The notes under the pieces are model-generated. The model was not told the DNA's origin. It saw nothing but the letters and a program-made list of their open reading frames with translations, and searched no databases. A DNA stretch of 64,000 bases from SG8-30 sp963710135 (GTDB lineage Bacteria; Pseudomonadota; Gammaproteobacteria; Steroidobacterales; Steroidobacteraceae): contig CAVPYY010000006.1 of assembly GCA_963710135.1 (NCBI GenBank), positions 1,291,638-1,355,637 of the forward strand. The letters are read 5' to 3'. Numbering within the stretch: the first letter of the stretch is position 1; every line of letters begins with the position of its first letter. The position numbers and the translations under genes were made by a program. Positions 8,675 to 17,227 of this stretch are shown here, piece by piece.

Positions 8675-10069
8675 GTGACCACTGAAACTGACCGCAAGAG
8701 CAGGCAGACCAACCCGGTCGTCGTGCTGCTAGGCATCCTGGCGCTTGCGACCGCGCTCACCTACATGGTCGAGTCCGGCAGCTACCAGCGCGACGGCAAG
8801 CTGGTCGTGCCCGGGACCTATCAGGTGCTCGACAAGGACCCGTCCCTGGTGCACTTGTTCGACGTCGGACAGGAGACGGCGCCGGGCAGCGCCCGCCCGG
8901 TCAGCCTGATCGGCGCGCTGCTCGCCATTCCCATCGGCCTCGAGCGCATGGCCGGGCTCATCTTCATGGTGCTGATGATCGGCGGCATGTTCGGCATCAT
9001 GACCCAGTCGGGCGCCGTGGACGCCGGGCTCGAGAGCATGCTCCACCGCCTGCGTGGCAACATCTACATCCTCGTTCCGGTGCTGATGACGGTCTATTCG
9101 GCCGGCAGCGCATTCCTCGGGCTGGCCTCCGAGTACCTGCTGATCATTCCGCTGATGGTGGCCATGGCGAACCGTCTCGGCATGTCCAACGTGGTCGGCC
9201 TCGCCATCGTGACGGTCGCGGTCAAGGCCGGCTACATCTCTTCGGTCACCAACCCGATCCCGCTGTCGATCGCCCAGCCAATGGTTGGCGTACAGGTGTT
9301 CAGCGGTGCGGGATTTCGCTTCGTCTGCTACCTGGTGTTCCTGGCCGCCGGTATCGGCTTCGTGTTGTGGATGATCCGCCGCGCGGGTCACGACGGCTCC
9401 GTGCGCCGCGAGTTCAGCAGCGCGCGACTGTCGGGCCGCCACCGCCTGGTGATCGCGATCGTGGTGGTGGGCGTCGCGCTGCTGGTGTACGCATCGAACC
9501 GCTGGCACTGGCGGCATGAAGAGCTCTCCGCCTACTACATTGCACTGAGCATGGTGCTCGCCGCGGCGGGCGGTCTGGGACCCAGCGATGCAGCCGATGC
9601 CTTCGTGCGCGGCATGAAGAAGGTGCTGATGGCCAGCATGCTGATCGGCGTCGCCTCGGCGGTCGCCGTCACGCTCGAGCAAGGCCGGGTGCTCGACTCG
9701 ATCGTGCACACGCTGACGGACCTGATCGGCGAGGACGGCGCCGCTGTCGCCGCCATCGGCATGTTCTTCGCGCAGCTGATGCTCGACTTCCTGATTCCCT
9801 CCACGTCCGGCCAGGCTGCGGTCAGCATGCCGATCATGGGACCACTGGGCCAGCTGTCCGGCGTGTCGGCGCAAACCACCGTGCTCGCGTTCCTGTTCGG
9901 CAACGGCATCACCAACCTGCTCACGCCGACGTCCGGTACGCTGCTCGCCTACCTGGCGGCTGCGCAGGTCGGCTGGGTGCAGTGGGCGCGCTTCGCGTTC
10001 TGGCTGTGGCTGATCTACATCGGCATCGCGATTTGCATGCTGCTGGTCGCCATCCGGATCGGCTTCTAG
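8675..10069 (+). CDS. YfcC/DcuC-type carrier, inner membrane
   Basis: The 464-residue protein has about 12 hydrophobic segments. It carries family motifs of YfcC and C4-dicarboxylate DcuC-like carriers: 'GGMFGIMTQSGAVDAGLE', 'SVTNPIPLSIAQP', 'LDFLIPSTSGQAAVSMPIMGPL' and 'NGITNLLTPTSGTLLAYL'. These two Asn/Pro-Thr-Ser hairpins are typical of ion-coupled carboxylate or amino-acid antiporters. The GTG at 8675 has AAGG seven bases upstream. The stop is three bases before the CocE-like hydrolase gene, so the two are probably cotranscribed. That suggests the carrier takes up the product or substrate of that hydrolase. The exact substrate cannot be read. Confidence 0.8.
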   Translation: MTTETDRKSRQTNPVVVLLGILALATALTYMVESGSYQRDGKLVVPGTYQVLDKDPSLVHLFDVGQETAPGSARPVSLIGALLAIPIGLERMAGLIFMVLMIGGMFGIMTQSGAVDAGLESMLHRLRGNIYILVPVLMTVYSAGSAFLGLASEYLLIIPLMVAMANRLGMSNVVGLAIVTVAVKAGYISSVTNPIPLSIAQPMVGVQVFSGAGFRFVCYLVFLAAGIGFVLWMIRRAGHDGSVRREFSSARLSGRHRLVIAIVVVGVALLVYASNRWHWRHEELSAYYIALSMVLAAAGGLGPSDAADAFVRGMKKVLMASMLIGVASAVAVTLEQGRVLDSIVHTLTDLIGEDGAAVAAIGMFFAQLMLDFLIPSTSGQAAVSMPIMGPLGQLSGVSAQTTVLAFLFGNGITNLLTPTSGTLLAYLAAAQVGWVQWARFAFWLWLIYIGIAICMLLVAIRIGF

Positions 10070-10072
10070 GCC

Positions 10073-11950
10073 ATGGCTACCCCGGCTCCGCAGCACATCG
10101 CAGTCGAGCGCGACGTGCAGGTCGCGATGCGCGACGGGGTGCACCTCGCCACCGACATCTACCGTCCGGCAGCCGTGACGTATACGCTGCCGGTGATTCT
10201 CGAGCGCACGCCGTACGACAAGTGCGGCGTGAGCCGTGCCGAGGTCTCGGTCGCCCACCCCGAACCGGCCAGCCGGCCCGAGGTCGCGGCGTACTTCGCG
10301 AGCCGCGGCTACGCGGTGGTCATGCAGGACTGCCGCGGCCGGTACCGCTCCGAGGGGCGGTTCGAGAAGTACGTGAGCGAAGCGGAAGACGGGTTCGACA
10401 CCCTCGCCTGGCTGCGCCAGCAGCCGTGGTGCAACGGCCTGGTCGGCACGATGGGGCTCTCCTACGGCGCACACACGCAGCTGGCGTTGGCCTGCCTCGC
10501 GCCGCCGGGACTGGCGTGCATGTTCGTCGACTCGGGCGGCTTCGCCAGCGCCTACCACGGCGGCATCCGCCGCGGCGGTGCGTTCGAACTCAAGCAGGCC
10601 ACCTGGGCCTACCGGCACGCGCTGCTGAGTCCATTGACCGGCGCCCAGCCAGCCCGCGCCGCCGCATTGCGCGACGTCAACCTGAAAGCCTGGTTCCGCG
10701 ACATGCCCTGGACACCCGGCCACTCGCCGTTGAGCGCCGCGCCGGAGTACGAGGAATACCTGTTCGAGCAGTGGCGCGAGGGTCTGTTCACCGACTACTG
10801 GAAGCGCCCGGGCCTGCACGCCGCGGGCTACTACGACCGCATACCAGACATTCCCGTCGCGATCGTCGGCAGCTGGTATGACCCATACGTGCACACCTGC
10901 ATCGCCAACTACGAGGGCCTGTCGCGGGGCCGGCGCGGGCCCATCACGCTGCTCATGGGCCCGTGGACCCACGGCGATCGCTCGCACACGTTCGCCGGCG
11001 AAGTGGACTTCGGTGCGCAGTCCACCCTGGATGGGAACGTCGCGCACGACTATCTCGCCTATCGGCTGGCCTGGTTCGATCGCTGGCTGCGCCCCGACTC
11101 CCGCCCCGCGGCGACGCCCGGTCCCGCGGTTCGCTACTTCCAGATGGGCGGCGGCTCGGGCGCGCGCCGCGCGGACGGCCGGCTCGACCACGGCGGAGTG
11201 TGGCGCGATGCGGCCGACTGGCCCCCCGCCGGCACGTCGCACAGGGAGTTATACCTGCACGCAGGCGGTCGGCTGGCTACCGAGCGCCCGCAGGACCCTG
11301 ACGCCGGCGTCGAGTACCGCTTCGATCCGCGCGATCCCGTGCCAACCGTCGGCGGCGCGCTCACTTCCGGGGAACCGGTCATGCAGGGCGGCGCGTATGA
11401 CCAGCGGGTCAGGCCCGAGACTTTCACCTACCGGGCGGATGCTGCGATCGGACCCGTGGCAGACCGCGCAGACGTGATCGCTTTCATGACGGAGCCACTC
11501 GAGGACGAGCTCGTGGTGACCGGGGAGATCGAAGTGGAGTTGTGGGTCTCGTCGGACTGTCCGGACACGGACTTCACGGCGAAGCTCATCGACGTGTATC
11601 CACCCAGCCGCGACTGGCCCGAAGGCTTCGCAATGAACGTAACTGACGGCATCTTCCGGGTGCGCTACCGCGACGGCTGGGATCGCGAGGCCTTCATGGA
11701 ACCGGGCAGCGTCTACCGTATCGTCGTGCGTCCCTTCGCGACCAGCAACCTGTTCATGCCCGGCCATCGGCTGCGCATCGACATCTCGAGCAGCAACTAT
11801 CCTCATTACGACATCAACCCCAACAACGGCGGCCCCGAAGGCAACGCGGAAGCGCCGCGCGTCGCGACCAACCGCGTTCACTGCAGCGCCCGGTATCCGT
11901 CGCGGGTCCGCCTGCCGGTGATCCCGCGCCTCAATCGCTCGTCCAGTTGA
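10073..11950 (+). CDS. CocE/NonD family hydrolase (X-Pro dipeptidyl-peptidase S15 type)
   Basis: The 625-residue product has the layout of the CocE/S15 family. It has an alpha/beta hydrolase domain with nucleophile elbow 'GLSYGAH' (Ser130), a catalytic Asp region 'VGSWYDPYV' and a His region 'GPWTHGDRSH'. A C-terminal jelly-roll domain follows, recognisable from 'FMTEPLEDELVVTGEIEVELWVSSD', 'DTDFTAKLIDVYPP' and 'LRIDISSSNYPHYDINPN'. It would hydrolyse esters or proline-containing peptides. I see no signal peptide, so it is probably cytoplasmic. It starts three bases after the YfcC-like gene. Its last 20 bases overlap the 3' end of the convergent HEXXH gene. Confidence 0.88.
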   Translation: MATPAPQHIAVERDVQVAMRDGVHLATDIYRPAAVTYTLPVILERTPYDKCGVSRAEVSVAHPEPASRPEVAAYFASRGYAVVMQDCRGRYRSEGRFEKYVSEAEDGFDTLAWLRQQPWCNGLVGTMGLSYGAHTQLALACLAPPGLACMFVDSGGFASAYHGGIRRGGAFELKQATWAYRHALLSPLTGAQPARAAALRDVNLKAWFRDMPWTPGHSPLSAAPEYEEYLFEQWREGLFTDYWKRPGLHAAGYYDRIPDIPVAIVGSWYDPYVHTCIANYEGLSRGRRGPITLLMGPWTHGDRSHTFAGEVDFGAQSTLDGNVAHDYLAYRLAWFDRWLRPDSRPAATPGPAVRYFQMGGGSGARRADGRLDHGGVWRDAADWPPAGTSHRELYLHAGGRLATERPQDPDAGVEYRFDPRDPVPTVGGALTSGEPVMQGGAYDQRVRPETFTYRADAAIGPVADRADVIAFMTEPLEDELVVTGEIEVELWVSSDCPDTDFTAKLIDVYPPSRDWPEGFAMNVTDGIFRVRYRDGWDREAFMEPGSVYRIVVRPFATSNLFMPGHRLRIDISSSNYPHYDINPNNGGPEGNAEAPRVATNRVHCSARYPSRVRLPVIPRLNRSSS

Positions 11951-12695
11951 TCTCCGCCGCGGTCTCTGGCCCGACTACCACGGCCGCAAGGCTCGAGGGA
12001 TTGCGTGCCTCGTCGGCGGACACCGCGACCCGTCCCGCCATGATTTCCGCGAACGCCTGGGGATAGCGGGGATCCGCCTCGGGATCACCATAGCCCTGCG
12101 GGAACAGGGGCAAGTTGTTGGCGGGATCGTATTTGTCGGTCGCACCCACGGTGTGCAGGACCTCGTGGGCCAGCACCACGTTGTTGGTCGCATCGGCCGC
12201 GTCGTCGGCGAAGGCATAGACAATGCCCAACAGGCCCTGCTGGAGTCCGAGCGAGTGGGGCACGGCCGCAGTGCTTGCCGGGTCGTGGTACAGCACGAAC
12301 ACACGGATATCAGCCAGCGTGCCGCCGGCATTGCGCCAGGTGTAGTAGCGGGTCTTGAGGCTCCACCAGATTCGCCCGGGCACGCTGGCGGCCGGGGCGA
12401 GCCGCGGCGGCAGGTCGCGAACCTGCGGGAACAGCTCCACATGCACCGGCCGATCGAGCCCAACGCCCCAGGCGTGGGCTTCACGGCTGAAGAATGCCTC
12501 GATGTCGGCGAAGCGCTCAGGGGTGAGACCGGAGATGTACTGGTCTGTCGCCGGTCGGCCGTCGCCGTTGACCGGGAACACGCCGATCCACAGCGTGTCG
12601 TTCCAGTCGGTCGTGCGCCGCCGGTCGCCCAGCGCATTGAGCGCGACCACCAAGAGGACAGACAGCAGGATTCCGATCCGCAAGCGGCGCCACAT
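11931..12695 (-). CDS. membrane-anchored putative zinc metalloprotease (HEXXHXXGXXD)
   Basis: The 254-residue protein starts with a short basic segment and a hydrophobic helix (residues about 7-22), so it should be anchored in or secreted across the inner membrane. Residues 177-187 read HEVLHTVGATD, which fits the metzincin-like zinc site HEXXHXXGXXD. The following 'KYD' and a run of Pro/Gly residues are loop-like. I do not recognise the family by name and have not seen it assigned to a known peptidase clan. A conserved Met-turn is not obvious. The gene is convergent with the CocE gene (20-base overlap) and has a strong hairpin upstream of its start. Confidence 0.7.
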   Translation of the reverse strand: MWRRLRIGILLSVLLVVALNALGDRRRTTDWNDTLWIGVFPVNGDGRPATDQYISGLTPERFADIEAFFSREAHAWGVGLDRPVHVELFPQVRDLPPRLAPAASVPGRIWWSLKTRYYTWRNAGGTLADIRVFVLYHDPASTAAVPHSLGLQQGLLGIVYAFADDAADATNNVVLAHEVLHTVGATDKYDPANNLPLFPQGYGDPEADPRYPQAFAEIMAGRVAVSADEARNPSSLAAVVVGPETAAEINWTSD

Positions 12696-13037
12696 CTAGT
12701 CAGCATAGCTGCCGGCCCGGGCCTGGAACCGTGACGGGCTCGCCCCCTGCGGCCCGGAAACCGCTGGTTTTCGGGCAAAAGGCGCGAAAACCGAGCGAAT
12801 TTCGACCATTTCAGGTATCCTAAGCGGCTCGCACGCTCCCCCGGTCGGCGCTGCTGGCGGTTGCTGCCGGCTCGAGGCGGTCCACCCTGATGGGGGCCAT
12901 CCCCGCCACTGCCGCGGCCGAGCCCGGCCACAGGACGCCGCCGCGGTCTGGCGTGTCGAGGTCGCCCGCAGGACGGCAGCGTCGTCGGGCAGGAATCACG
13001 GGGCGTTCGTGCCCCCTCGTTGCGCCGGAGAAAGCGA
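12696..13037. other. intergenic region between divergent genes
   Basis: This 342-base stretch separates the HEXXH protein gene (minus) from the basic-tail protein gene (plus). It contains the hairpin at 12752-12776 and an AT-richer patch near 12776-12830 that is the most promoter-like part. The frames crossing it are low-complexity and start without ribosome binding sites, so I see no additional gene. Confidence 0.5.
12752..12776. repeat. 11-bp stem hairpin with 3-nt loop
   Basis: The sequence GCCCGGAAACC, then GCT, then GGTTTTCGGGC can pair over 11 positions with one G-T wobble. It lies 57-81 bases upstream of the HEXXH gene start, in its presumed leader. There is no T-run after it in either direction, so it is not a classical terminator. 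A leader structure or operator is possible. Confidence 0.5.
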
Positions 13038-13559
13038 ATGCGCCTGGTCACCCGCTCCAATCAGTCCCTGCTCGAGCAGCGCCGCGAGCAGTCGCGCCGC
13101 AAGCGCGTGGCCGCCGGCACCCTGGCCGATGCCTATCCGGCCGTGGAGCAGGTCAACGTCACCCTGACCTTCAACGAGCCGGAGGGCCTTTCGCCGGTCC
13201 GCCAGACGCACGGCATGTATCCGGCGGCGCCCGCCTACTTCGAGTTCCCCTGCCCGCACGGCGACTGTGACGGCAGCTTCGATCTGAACAGTGCCGCGGC
13301 GGCAGTGCTGAAGAAGTCGCTGAACGTCGGTGACGGCACGCTGAAGTGCCCGGGTACGCGCAGCGGCACGCCGGTCGCGCGCCAGCCCTGCACCCTGAGC
13401 GCCGACTATCGCATCGCCGTTCAGTACCAGCCGAAGACCCCGGCGAAGTCGAAGCCGGCCGCCAAGGCGAAGGTCGCGGCAGCGCCCAAGGGGAAGCCGG
13501 CGCCGACCACCAAGGCAGCGCCCAGGACCCGCGCCAAGGCGCGAGCCAAGGCGGGCTGA
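13038..13559 (+). CDS. hypothetical protein with Cys pairs and a histone H1-like Lys/Ala/Pro tail
   Basis: The 173-residue product has two parts. Residues about 1-125 form a compact domain with 'YFEFPCPHGDCDGSFDLN', 'KCPGTRSG' and 'QPCTLSADYRIAVQY', that is, four Cys residues in CX4C and similar spacing that could bind a metal. The remaining 50 residues are a Lys/Ala/Pro/Thr repeat ('KPAAKAKVAAAPKGKPAP') like histone H1 or AlgP-type tails, suggesting nucleic-acid binding. ATG 13038 has GGAG seven bases upstream, so it is preferred over the TTG at 13020. I know of homologous hypothetical proteins in Gammaproteobacteria but no assigned function. Confidence 0.75.
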   Translation: MRLVTRSNQSLLEQRREQSRRKRVAAGTLADAYPAVEQVNVTLTFNEPEGLSPVRQTHGMYPAAPAYFEFPCPHGDCDGSFDLNSAAAAVLKKSLNVGDGTLKCPGTRSGTPVARQPCTLSADYRIAVQYQPKTPAKSKPAAKAKVAAAPKGKPAPTTKAAPRTRAKARAKAG

Positions 13560-13640
13560 GGACACGCGGCCCGGCCCGCCTGCTGCCGCCAGCTGCCGGC
13601 CGGACCTGGCAGACGGCAGCCGCGGCAGCGAGGTGTGTGC

Positions 13641-14342
13641 ATGACCATCACCCATCTGAAGCTTTACCACTATCCGGCCACGCGCAGCGCCCGCGTGCGG
13701 TGGATGCTGCATGAAGTCGTCGGCGACGACTTCGAGCTCGAGACCGTCGACCTCTACAAGGGTCAGCAGTACGGATCGCAGTTCCTCGAACTGAACCCGA
13801 ATCACGCCGTGCCGGTACTGGAGATCACCTGGCAGGACGGCAGCGTCCAGCGGATGCTGGAAAGCGGCGCCATGGTGGCGTTCCTCGCCGAGGCCTACCC
13901 GGAAAAGGCACTGGCGCCGCCACCCGGTGCGTCGCGGGCGCGCGCCGATTACCTGCAGATGATGCAGTTCGGGGCGACCTGGATGGACATGATGCTGTGG
14001 CAGGTACGAATCCACGAGCACGTGCTGCCCGAAACGGAGAGGGACGAGCGGACGGTCGCGCGCTACCGCAAGAAGTTTGCGAGCGAGGTCGAGCCGCAGC
14101 TGATGGGGCGGCTGGCGTCCGCTCCCTATGTCTGCGGCGAGGCGTTTACGGCGGCGGACTGCGTGATCGGGCACAACGTGACCTGGGCCCGCGGCTACGG
14201 GCTCTGTCAGGACGAAGTATTCAGGAAGTATCTGTCGCGCGTCTCCAAGCGGCCGGCATTCGCCAGCGCCTTCGCCGACGCCCGACAGTTCTCGCCCGAG
14301 GTGCCGCAGAGCACGAAGCGCGCCTCGCCATTCACCGGCTGA
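13641..14342 (+). CDS. glutathione S-transferase family protein
   Basis: The 233-residue product starts with a thioredoxin-like GST N-terminal domain ('LKLYHYPATRSARVRWMLHE', 'NPNHAVPVLE', 'MLESGAMVAFLAEAYPE'). An all-helical C-terminal domain follows ('GEAFTAADCVIGHNVTWARGYG'). The Ser in 'TRSARV' is in the position of the usual catalytic residue. ATG 13641 is preceded by GAGG, and the in-frame GTG at 13635 is less well placed. It would be a cytosolic glutathione-dependent detoxification or isomerase-type enzyme. The upstream H1-like gene ends about 80 bases away, on the same strand. Confidence 0.85.
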   Translation: MTITHLKLYHYPATRSARVRWMLHEVVGDDFELETVDLYKGQQYGSQFLELNPNHAVPVLEITWQDGSVQRMLESGAMVAFLAEAYPEKALAPPPGASRARADYLQMMQFGATWMDMMLWQVRIHEHVLPETERDERTVARYRKKFASEVEPQLMGRLASAPYVCGEAFTAADCVIGHNVTWARGYGLCQDEVFRKYLSRVSKRPAFASAFADARQFSPEVPQSTKRASPFTG

Positions 14343-14399
14343 CGCGGCGCCCCACGGCATGACGCCGTCGGGTCCGCGCCGCAGCAGAGGCACTTTTCG

Positions 14400-15299
14400 A
14401 TGCGCACATTGATCACTGGTGGCACGGGATTCATCGGGCAGGCGCTCTGCCCGCTACTCGCGCAGGCGGGTCATGAAGTCATCATCCTGTCGCGGCAGTC
14501 CCGGCCGGCGCTGCCGGCCGGCGCGCGGTCCGCGGTGACCGAGCTGTCGCAGCTGGCCGGGAGTCCCGTCGATGCAGTCGTGAATCTGGCCGGCGCGTCG
14601 ATCGCCGACGGCCGCTGGACCGAGGCGCGCAAGCGCCTGCTGGTCGATTCACGCGTCAAGACCACCTCGCGCCTGGTCGACTGGATCGCGGGCCTGGAGC
14701 GCAAGCCCGCCGTGCTCGTGTCCGGTTCCGCGGTCGGCTACTACGGCGAGCAAGGCGATGCCATCGTGACCGAAGCGACCCGGCCCGCACCCGGCTTCAC
14801 GCACGACCTGTGCCAGGCCTGGGAGCAGGCGGCCGTCAAGGCGCAGCAGCATGGCGTGCGCGTGTGCATCACGCGCATCGGGGTGGTGCTGGACGGCGAC
14901 GGCGGCGCGCTCGCCAAGATGCTGCCCGCCTTCAAGTTCGGCCTCGGCGGCCCGCTCGGTTCCGGCCAGCACTATTTCCCCTGGATACATCGCGCCGACA
15001 TGGCCGCCGTCATCGCCTGGCTGATCGCCACGCCGGGCGCTACCGGTGCCTACAACGCCAGTGCGCCGAACCCGGTCACCAATGCACAGTTCACGAAATC
15101 GCTGGGGGCGGCGCTCCACCGCCCCGCGGTGCTGCCGATGCCCGCGCCGGTCCTCAAGCTGATGTTCGGCGAGATGTCGGAGATCCTGCTCGGCAGCGAC
15201 CGGATGGTGCCCGAACGGCTGCTCGCGGAGGGCTTCAGGTTCCAGTATCCAGACCTCGACCCCGCCTTGCGCGCCATCTTTCCGCAGCGTGCCGCCTGA
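14400..15299 (+). CDS. TIGR01777 family oxidoreductase / epimerase (SDR39U1-like)
   Basis: The 299-residue product is an extended SDR with the N-terminal NAD(P) site 'ITGGTGFIGQALCPLL', then 'VVNLAGASIADGRWTEARKR', 'SGSAVGYYGEQGD' (with the family's Tyr), 'RIGVVLDGDGGALAKMLP' and 'NASAPNPVTNAQF'. The pattern matches the YfcH/TIGR01777 family of about 300 residues, for which no firm substrate is known. AGAGG lies nine bases before ATG 14400. The gene is convergent with the phosphoesterase gene, three bases apart. Confidence 0.88.
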   Translation: MRTLITGGTGFIGQALCPLLAQAGHEVIILSRQSRPALPAGARSAVTELSQLAGSPVDAVVNLAGASIADGRWTEARKRLLVDSRVKTTSRLVDWIAGLERKPAVLVSGSAVGYYGEQGDAIVTEATRPAPGFTHDLCQAWEQAAVKAQQHGVRVCITRIGVVLDGDGGALAKMLPAFKFGLGGPLGSGQHYFPWIHRADMAAVIAWLIATPGATGAYNASAPNPVTNAQFTKSLGAALHRPAVLPMPAPVLKLMFGEMSEILLGSDRMVPERLLAEGFRFQYPDLDPALRAIFPQRAA

Positions 15300-15302
15300 C
15301 GT

Positions 15303-16379
15303 TCAACCCCAGCGGCTCGGCACGCGCTCACCGTCGTAGAAGACGAGCTCGCCCAGGTCCGGACGGTACGCCGCCAGCGCCGCGCGCCCCCACTCGCGCG
15401 GCCAGCAGTAATCGATACACATCGCCATCCGCCCGGCGCCCAGCCAGTCCTGCGCGCGCGTCGTGCCGAACAGCACGGCATGCTCGTCATAGGGATGCAT
15501 CGCGACGTGCTCGCGCTGCCGCCAGTAGTGGCCAAACACCACCGGGCGGTCGAGGGCGATGCCCTGCCACCAGGGCACCCGCTCCAGGAACCGCCACTTG
15601 CCGCCGAGCCAGACCGGCCGGGCCAGCCGGCGCTCGAAGCCGGCGGTGAGCACGCGGACCGGATTCTCGCCCTGCTCGATCAGTTCGCCGGGGATCAGGT
15701 TGGCGACCTGGCGCTGCTCCGCGTCGCTGAGCCCCTGATCCGGCGCCCAGCCCTTGAGCCGCCGGCTCGCCTCCAGATTCCGTTTCGAGGCCGGAAAGGC
15801 GCGCTCCAGCCCCGCCTCGCTCAGCTTGCCGACCGCACGCGCATTCGACGCGGCGATCAGCTCACGATTCGACGCAGCGCCGAGCGAGCGCACGAACTCG
15901 ATACTGGCCGGATCCCAGCAGGCGTGCACCATGGTCAGCAGTGGGTGCTCGACCACCAGCGGCAGCGTGTCGCAGAAGGCCTCGATCGCATCGCGCAGGC
16001 CAGCATCGACCTGCTCGAAAGCACCAAAGATGTGCTCGTCCTTTCTCAGCTTGTCCGGATCGCCGAAGAACCACGCGTTGCCCGCCTTCTGTCGCTCGGC
16101 CTCATCCGTGTCGATCAGCGCCAGCTCGTGATTGCCGAGCAGGCATACCGCGTCGCCCGAGGTGACCGCGCGCATCACCAGGCGGAACACGCCCGGGCTG
16201 TCGGGGCCGCGGTCGCCGAGATCCCCCAGGAACACGATCCTTCGCCCCTCAGGATGCCGGCCATCGCGGTCATACCCGAGACCCTCCAGCAGCATCAGCA
16301 GTGGCTGCAGATGCCCGTGCACGTCACCGATGATGTCGATCGGCCCGTCCGGCAGCGTCAGGATCGGCGTGTAGGCCAT
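15303..16379 (-). CDS. metallophosphoesterase (ApaH/PP2A-like)
   Basis: The 358-residue product has the calcineurin-like metal-binding motifs 'DIIGDVHGHLQPL', 'VFLGDLGDRGPDS' and 'CLLGNHELALI', and later 'VHACWDP' and 'VVFGHYWRQ'. It is longer than symmetrical Ap4A hydrolases (about 280 residues). An insert after the GNHE motif resembles bacterial serine/threonine phosphatase relatives. It is likely a cytosolic phosphatase acting on dinucleoside polyphosphates or phosphoproteins. ATG 16379 is chosen because upstream sequence is a perfect palindrome (16380-16397) and then low-complexity. The gene is divergent from yaeQ. Confidence 0.82.
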   Translation of the reverse strand: MAYTPILTLPDGPIDIIGDVHGHLQPLLMLLEGLGYDRDGRHPEGRRIVFLGDLGDRGPDSPGVFRLVMRAVTSGDAVCLLGNHELALIDTDEAERQKAGNAWFFGDPDKLRKDEHIFGAFEQVDAGLRDAIEAFCDTLPLVVEHPLLTMVHACWDPASIEFVRSLGAASNRELIAASNARAVGKLSEAGLERAFPASKRNLEASRRLKGWAPDQGLSDAEQRQVANLIPGELIEQGENPVRVLTAGFERRLARPVWLGGKWRFLERVPWWQGIALDRPVVFGHYWRQREHVAMHPYDEHAVLFGTTRAQDWLGAGRMAMCIDYCWPREWGRAALAAYRPDLGELVFYDGERVPSRWG

Positions 16380-16397
16380 GCGCCAGCATGCTGGCGC
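16380..16397. repeat. 18-bp perfect palindrome abutting the phosphoesterase start codon
   Basis: GCGCCAGCATGCTGGCGC is its own reverse complement and lies directly next to the phosphoesterase ATG (16377-16379). It occupies the space where a ribosome binding site would be, between two divergent genes. It could be an operator or a translation-blocking hairpin, or a chance event in GC-rich DNA. Confidence 0.5.
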
Positions 16398-16477
16398 GGC
16401 CGCAGGCACGCAACCTCGTCCGCGGCACCCCGCAATCGGGTAGCCTGCGGGTCCCGTTGCCACACCGGATCCCGCCC

Positions 16478-17017
16478 ATGGCCGCAGGCGCCACCGTCTA
16501 CGTGTTCGACATCCGGCTCGCCGACGCGGACCGCGCCGTCTACGAGACGCTGGCGCTACGCGTGGCACGCCATCCTTCGGAGACCGCCGAGTATCTCTGG
16601 ACGCGGGTGCTGGCCTATTGCCTCGAGTACCGCGAGGGCATCGCCTTCTCACGCGGCCTGTCGGAGCCGGACGAGCCCGCGATGACGGTGCGCGACCTGA
16701 CCGGCGCCCTGCAGTCGTGGATCGAGATCGGCTCGCCCGACGCGGCCCGCCTGCATCGCGCCGCGAAGGCCTCGCCGCACGTCGCCGTCTACGCGCACCG
16801 CGATCCCGCGCAGCTGGCGGCCAGGCTGGCCGGCGAGCGCATCCACCGCGGCGAGCACATCCAGCTCTACGGCGTGGACCGGGAGTTGCTCGCGGCGCTG
16901 AGCGCACGCCTGGAGCGGCGCATGTCCTTCGACCTGTCCGTCGCCGAGCGCAACCTGTACGTCACATTCGATGCCGAGACACTGAGTGGGGCCGTCGAGA
17001 CCCTCACGATTGGCTGA
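16478..17017 (+). CDS. yaeQ: YaeQ family protein
   Basis: The 179-residue product matches the YaeQ family (about 180 residues), which has a PD-(D/E)XK nuclease-like fold of unknown role. Landmarks are 'ATVYVFDIRLADADRAVYETL', 'ARHPSETAEYLWTRVLAYCLEY', 'AFSRGLSEPDEPAMTVRDLTG', 'WIEIGSPDAARLHRAAK' and 'LERRMSFDLSVAERNLYV'. The ATG at 16478 gives the typical family N-terminus. The frame upstream to 16388 is not conserved-looking and overlaps the palindrome region. It is cytosolic. Confidence 0.92.
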   Translation: MAAGATVYVFDIRLADADRAVYETLALRVARHPSETAEYLWTRVLAYCLEYREGIAFSRGLSEPDEPAMTVRDLTGALQSWIEIGSPDAARLHRAAKASPHVAVYAHRDPAQLAARLAGERIHRGEHIQLYGVDRELLAALSARLERRMSFDLSVAERNLYVTFDAETLSGAVETLTIG

Positions 17018-17082
17018 CCCGGCACGCCGCCAATCGACTATCCTTGGCGCACTGACCGCCGACACCCACACCCGGAGAGTTC

Positions 17083-17202
17083 ATGGCCAAGCCCAATTAT
17101 TCGTTCCAGAAGAAGCAGCGAGAAGAGGCGGCCAGGAAGAAACGGGAAGAGAAGAAAGAGAAGAAGCAGCAGAAGAAGGGCGAGACGCCCCCGGCCGAGT
17201 AG
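17083..17202 (+). CDS. small Lys/Glu-rich conserved protein, 39 aa
   Basis: A 39-residue ORF starts at ATG 17083 with GGAGAG three bases upstream. It begins 'MAKPNYSFQKKQREEAARK' and continues as a highly charged Lys/Glu helix ending in 'GETPPAE'. Short proteins with this exact opening are widespread hypothetical proteins of Proteobacteria, so I regard it as real despite its size. It is probably a helical, nucleic-acid or ribosome-associated peptide, but no function is established. It lies between yaeQ and the TIGR02450 gene. Confidence 0.8.
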   Translation: MAKPNYSFQKKQREEAARKKREEKKEKKQQKKGETPPAE

Positions 17203-17227
17203 CCGACGGACGCCGCCTCGCCCCGGA

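Noticed and set aside
8729..11242. Antisense frame of 837 aa over the YfcC and CocE genes
   Set aside because: It is a GC-rich shadow frame full of Arg/His/Gly repeats opposite two clearly recognisable genes.
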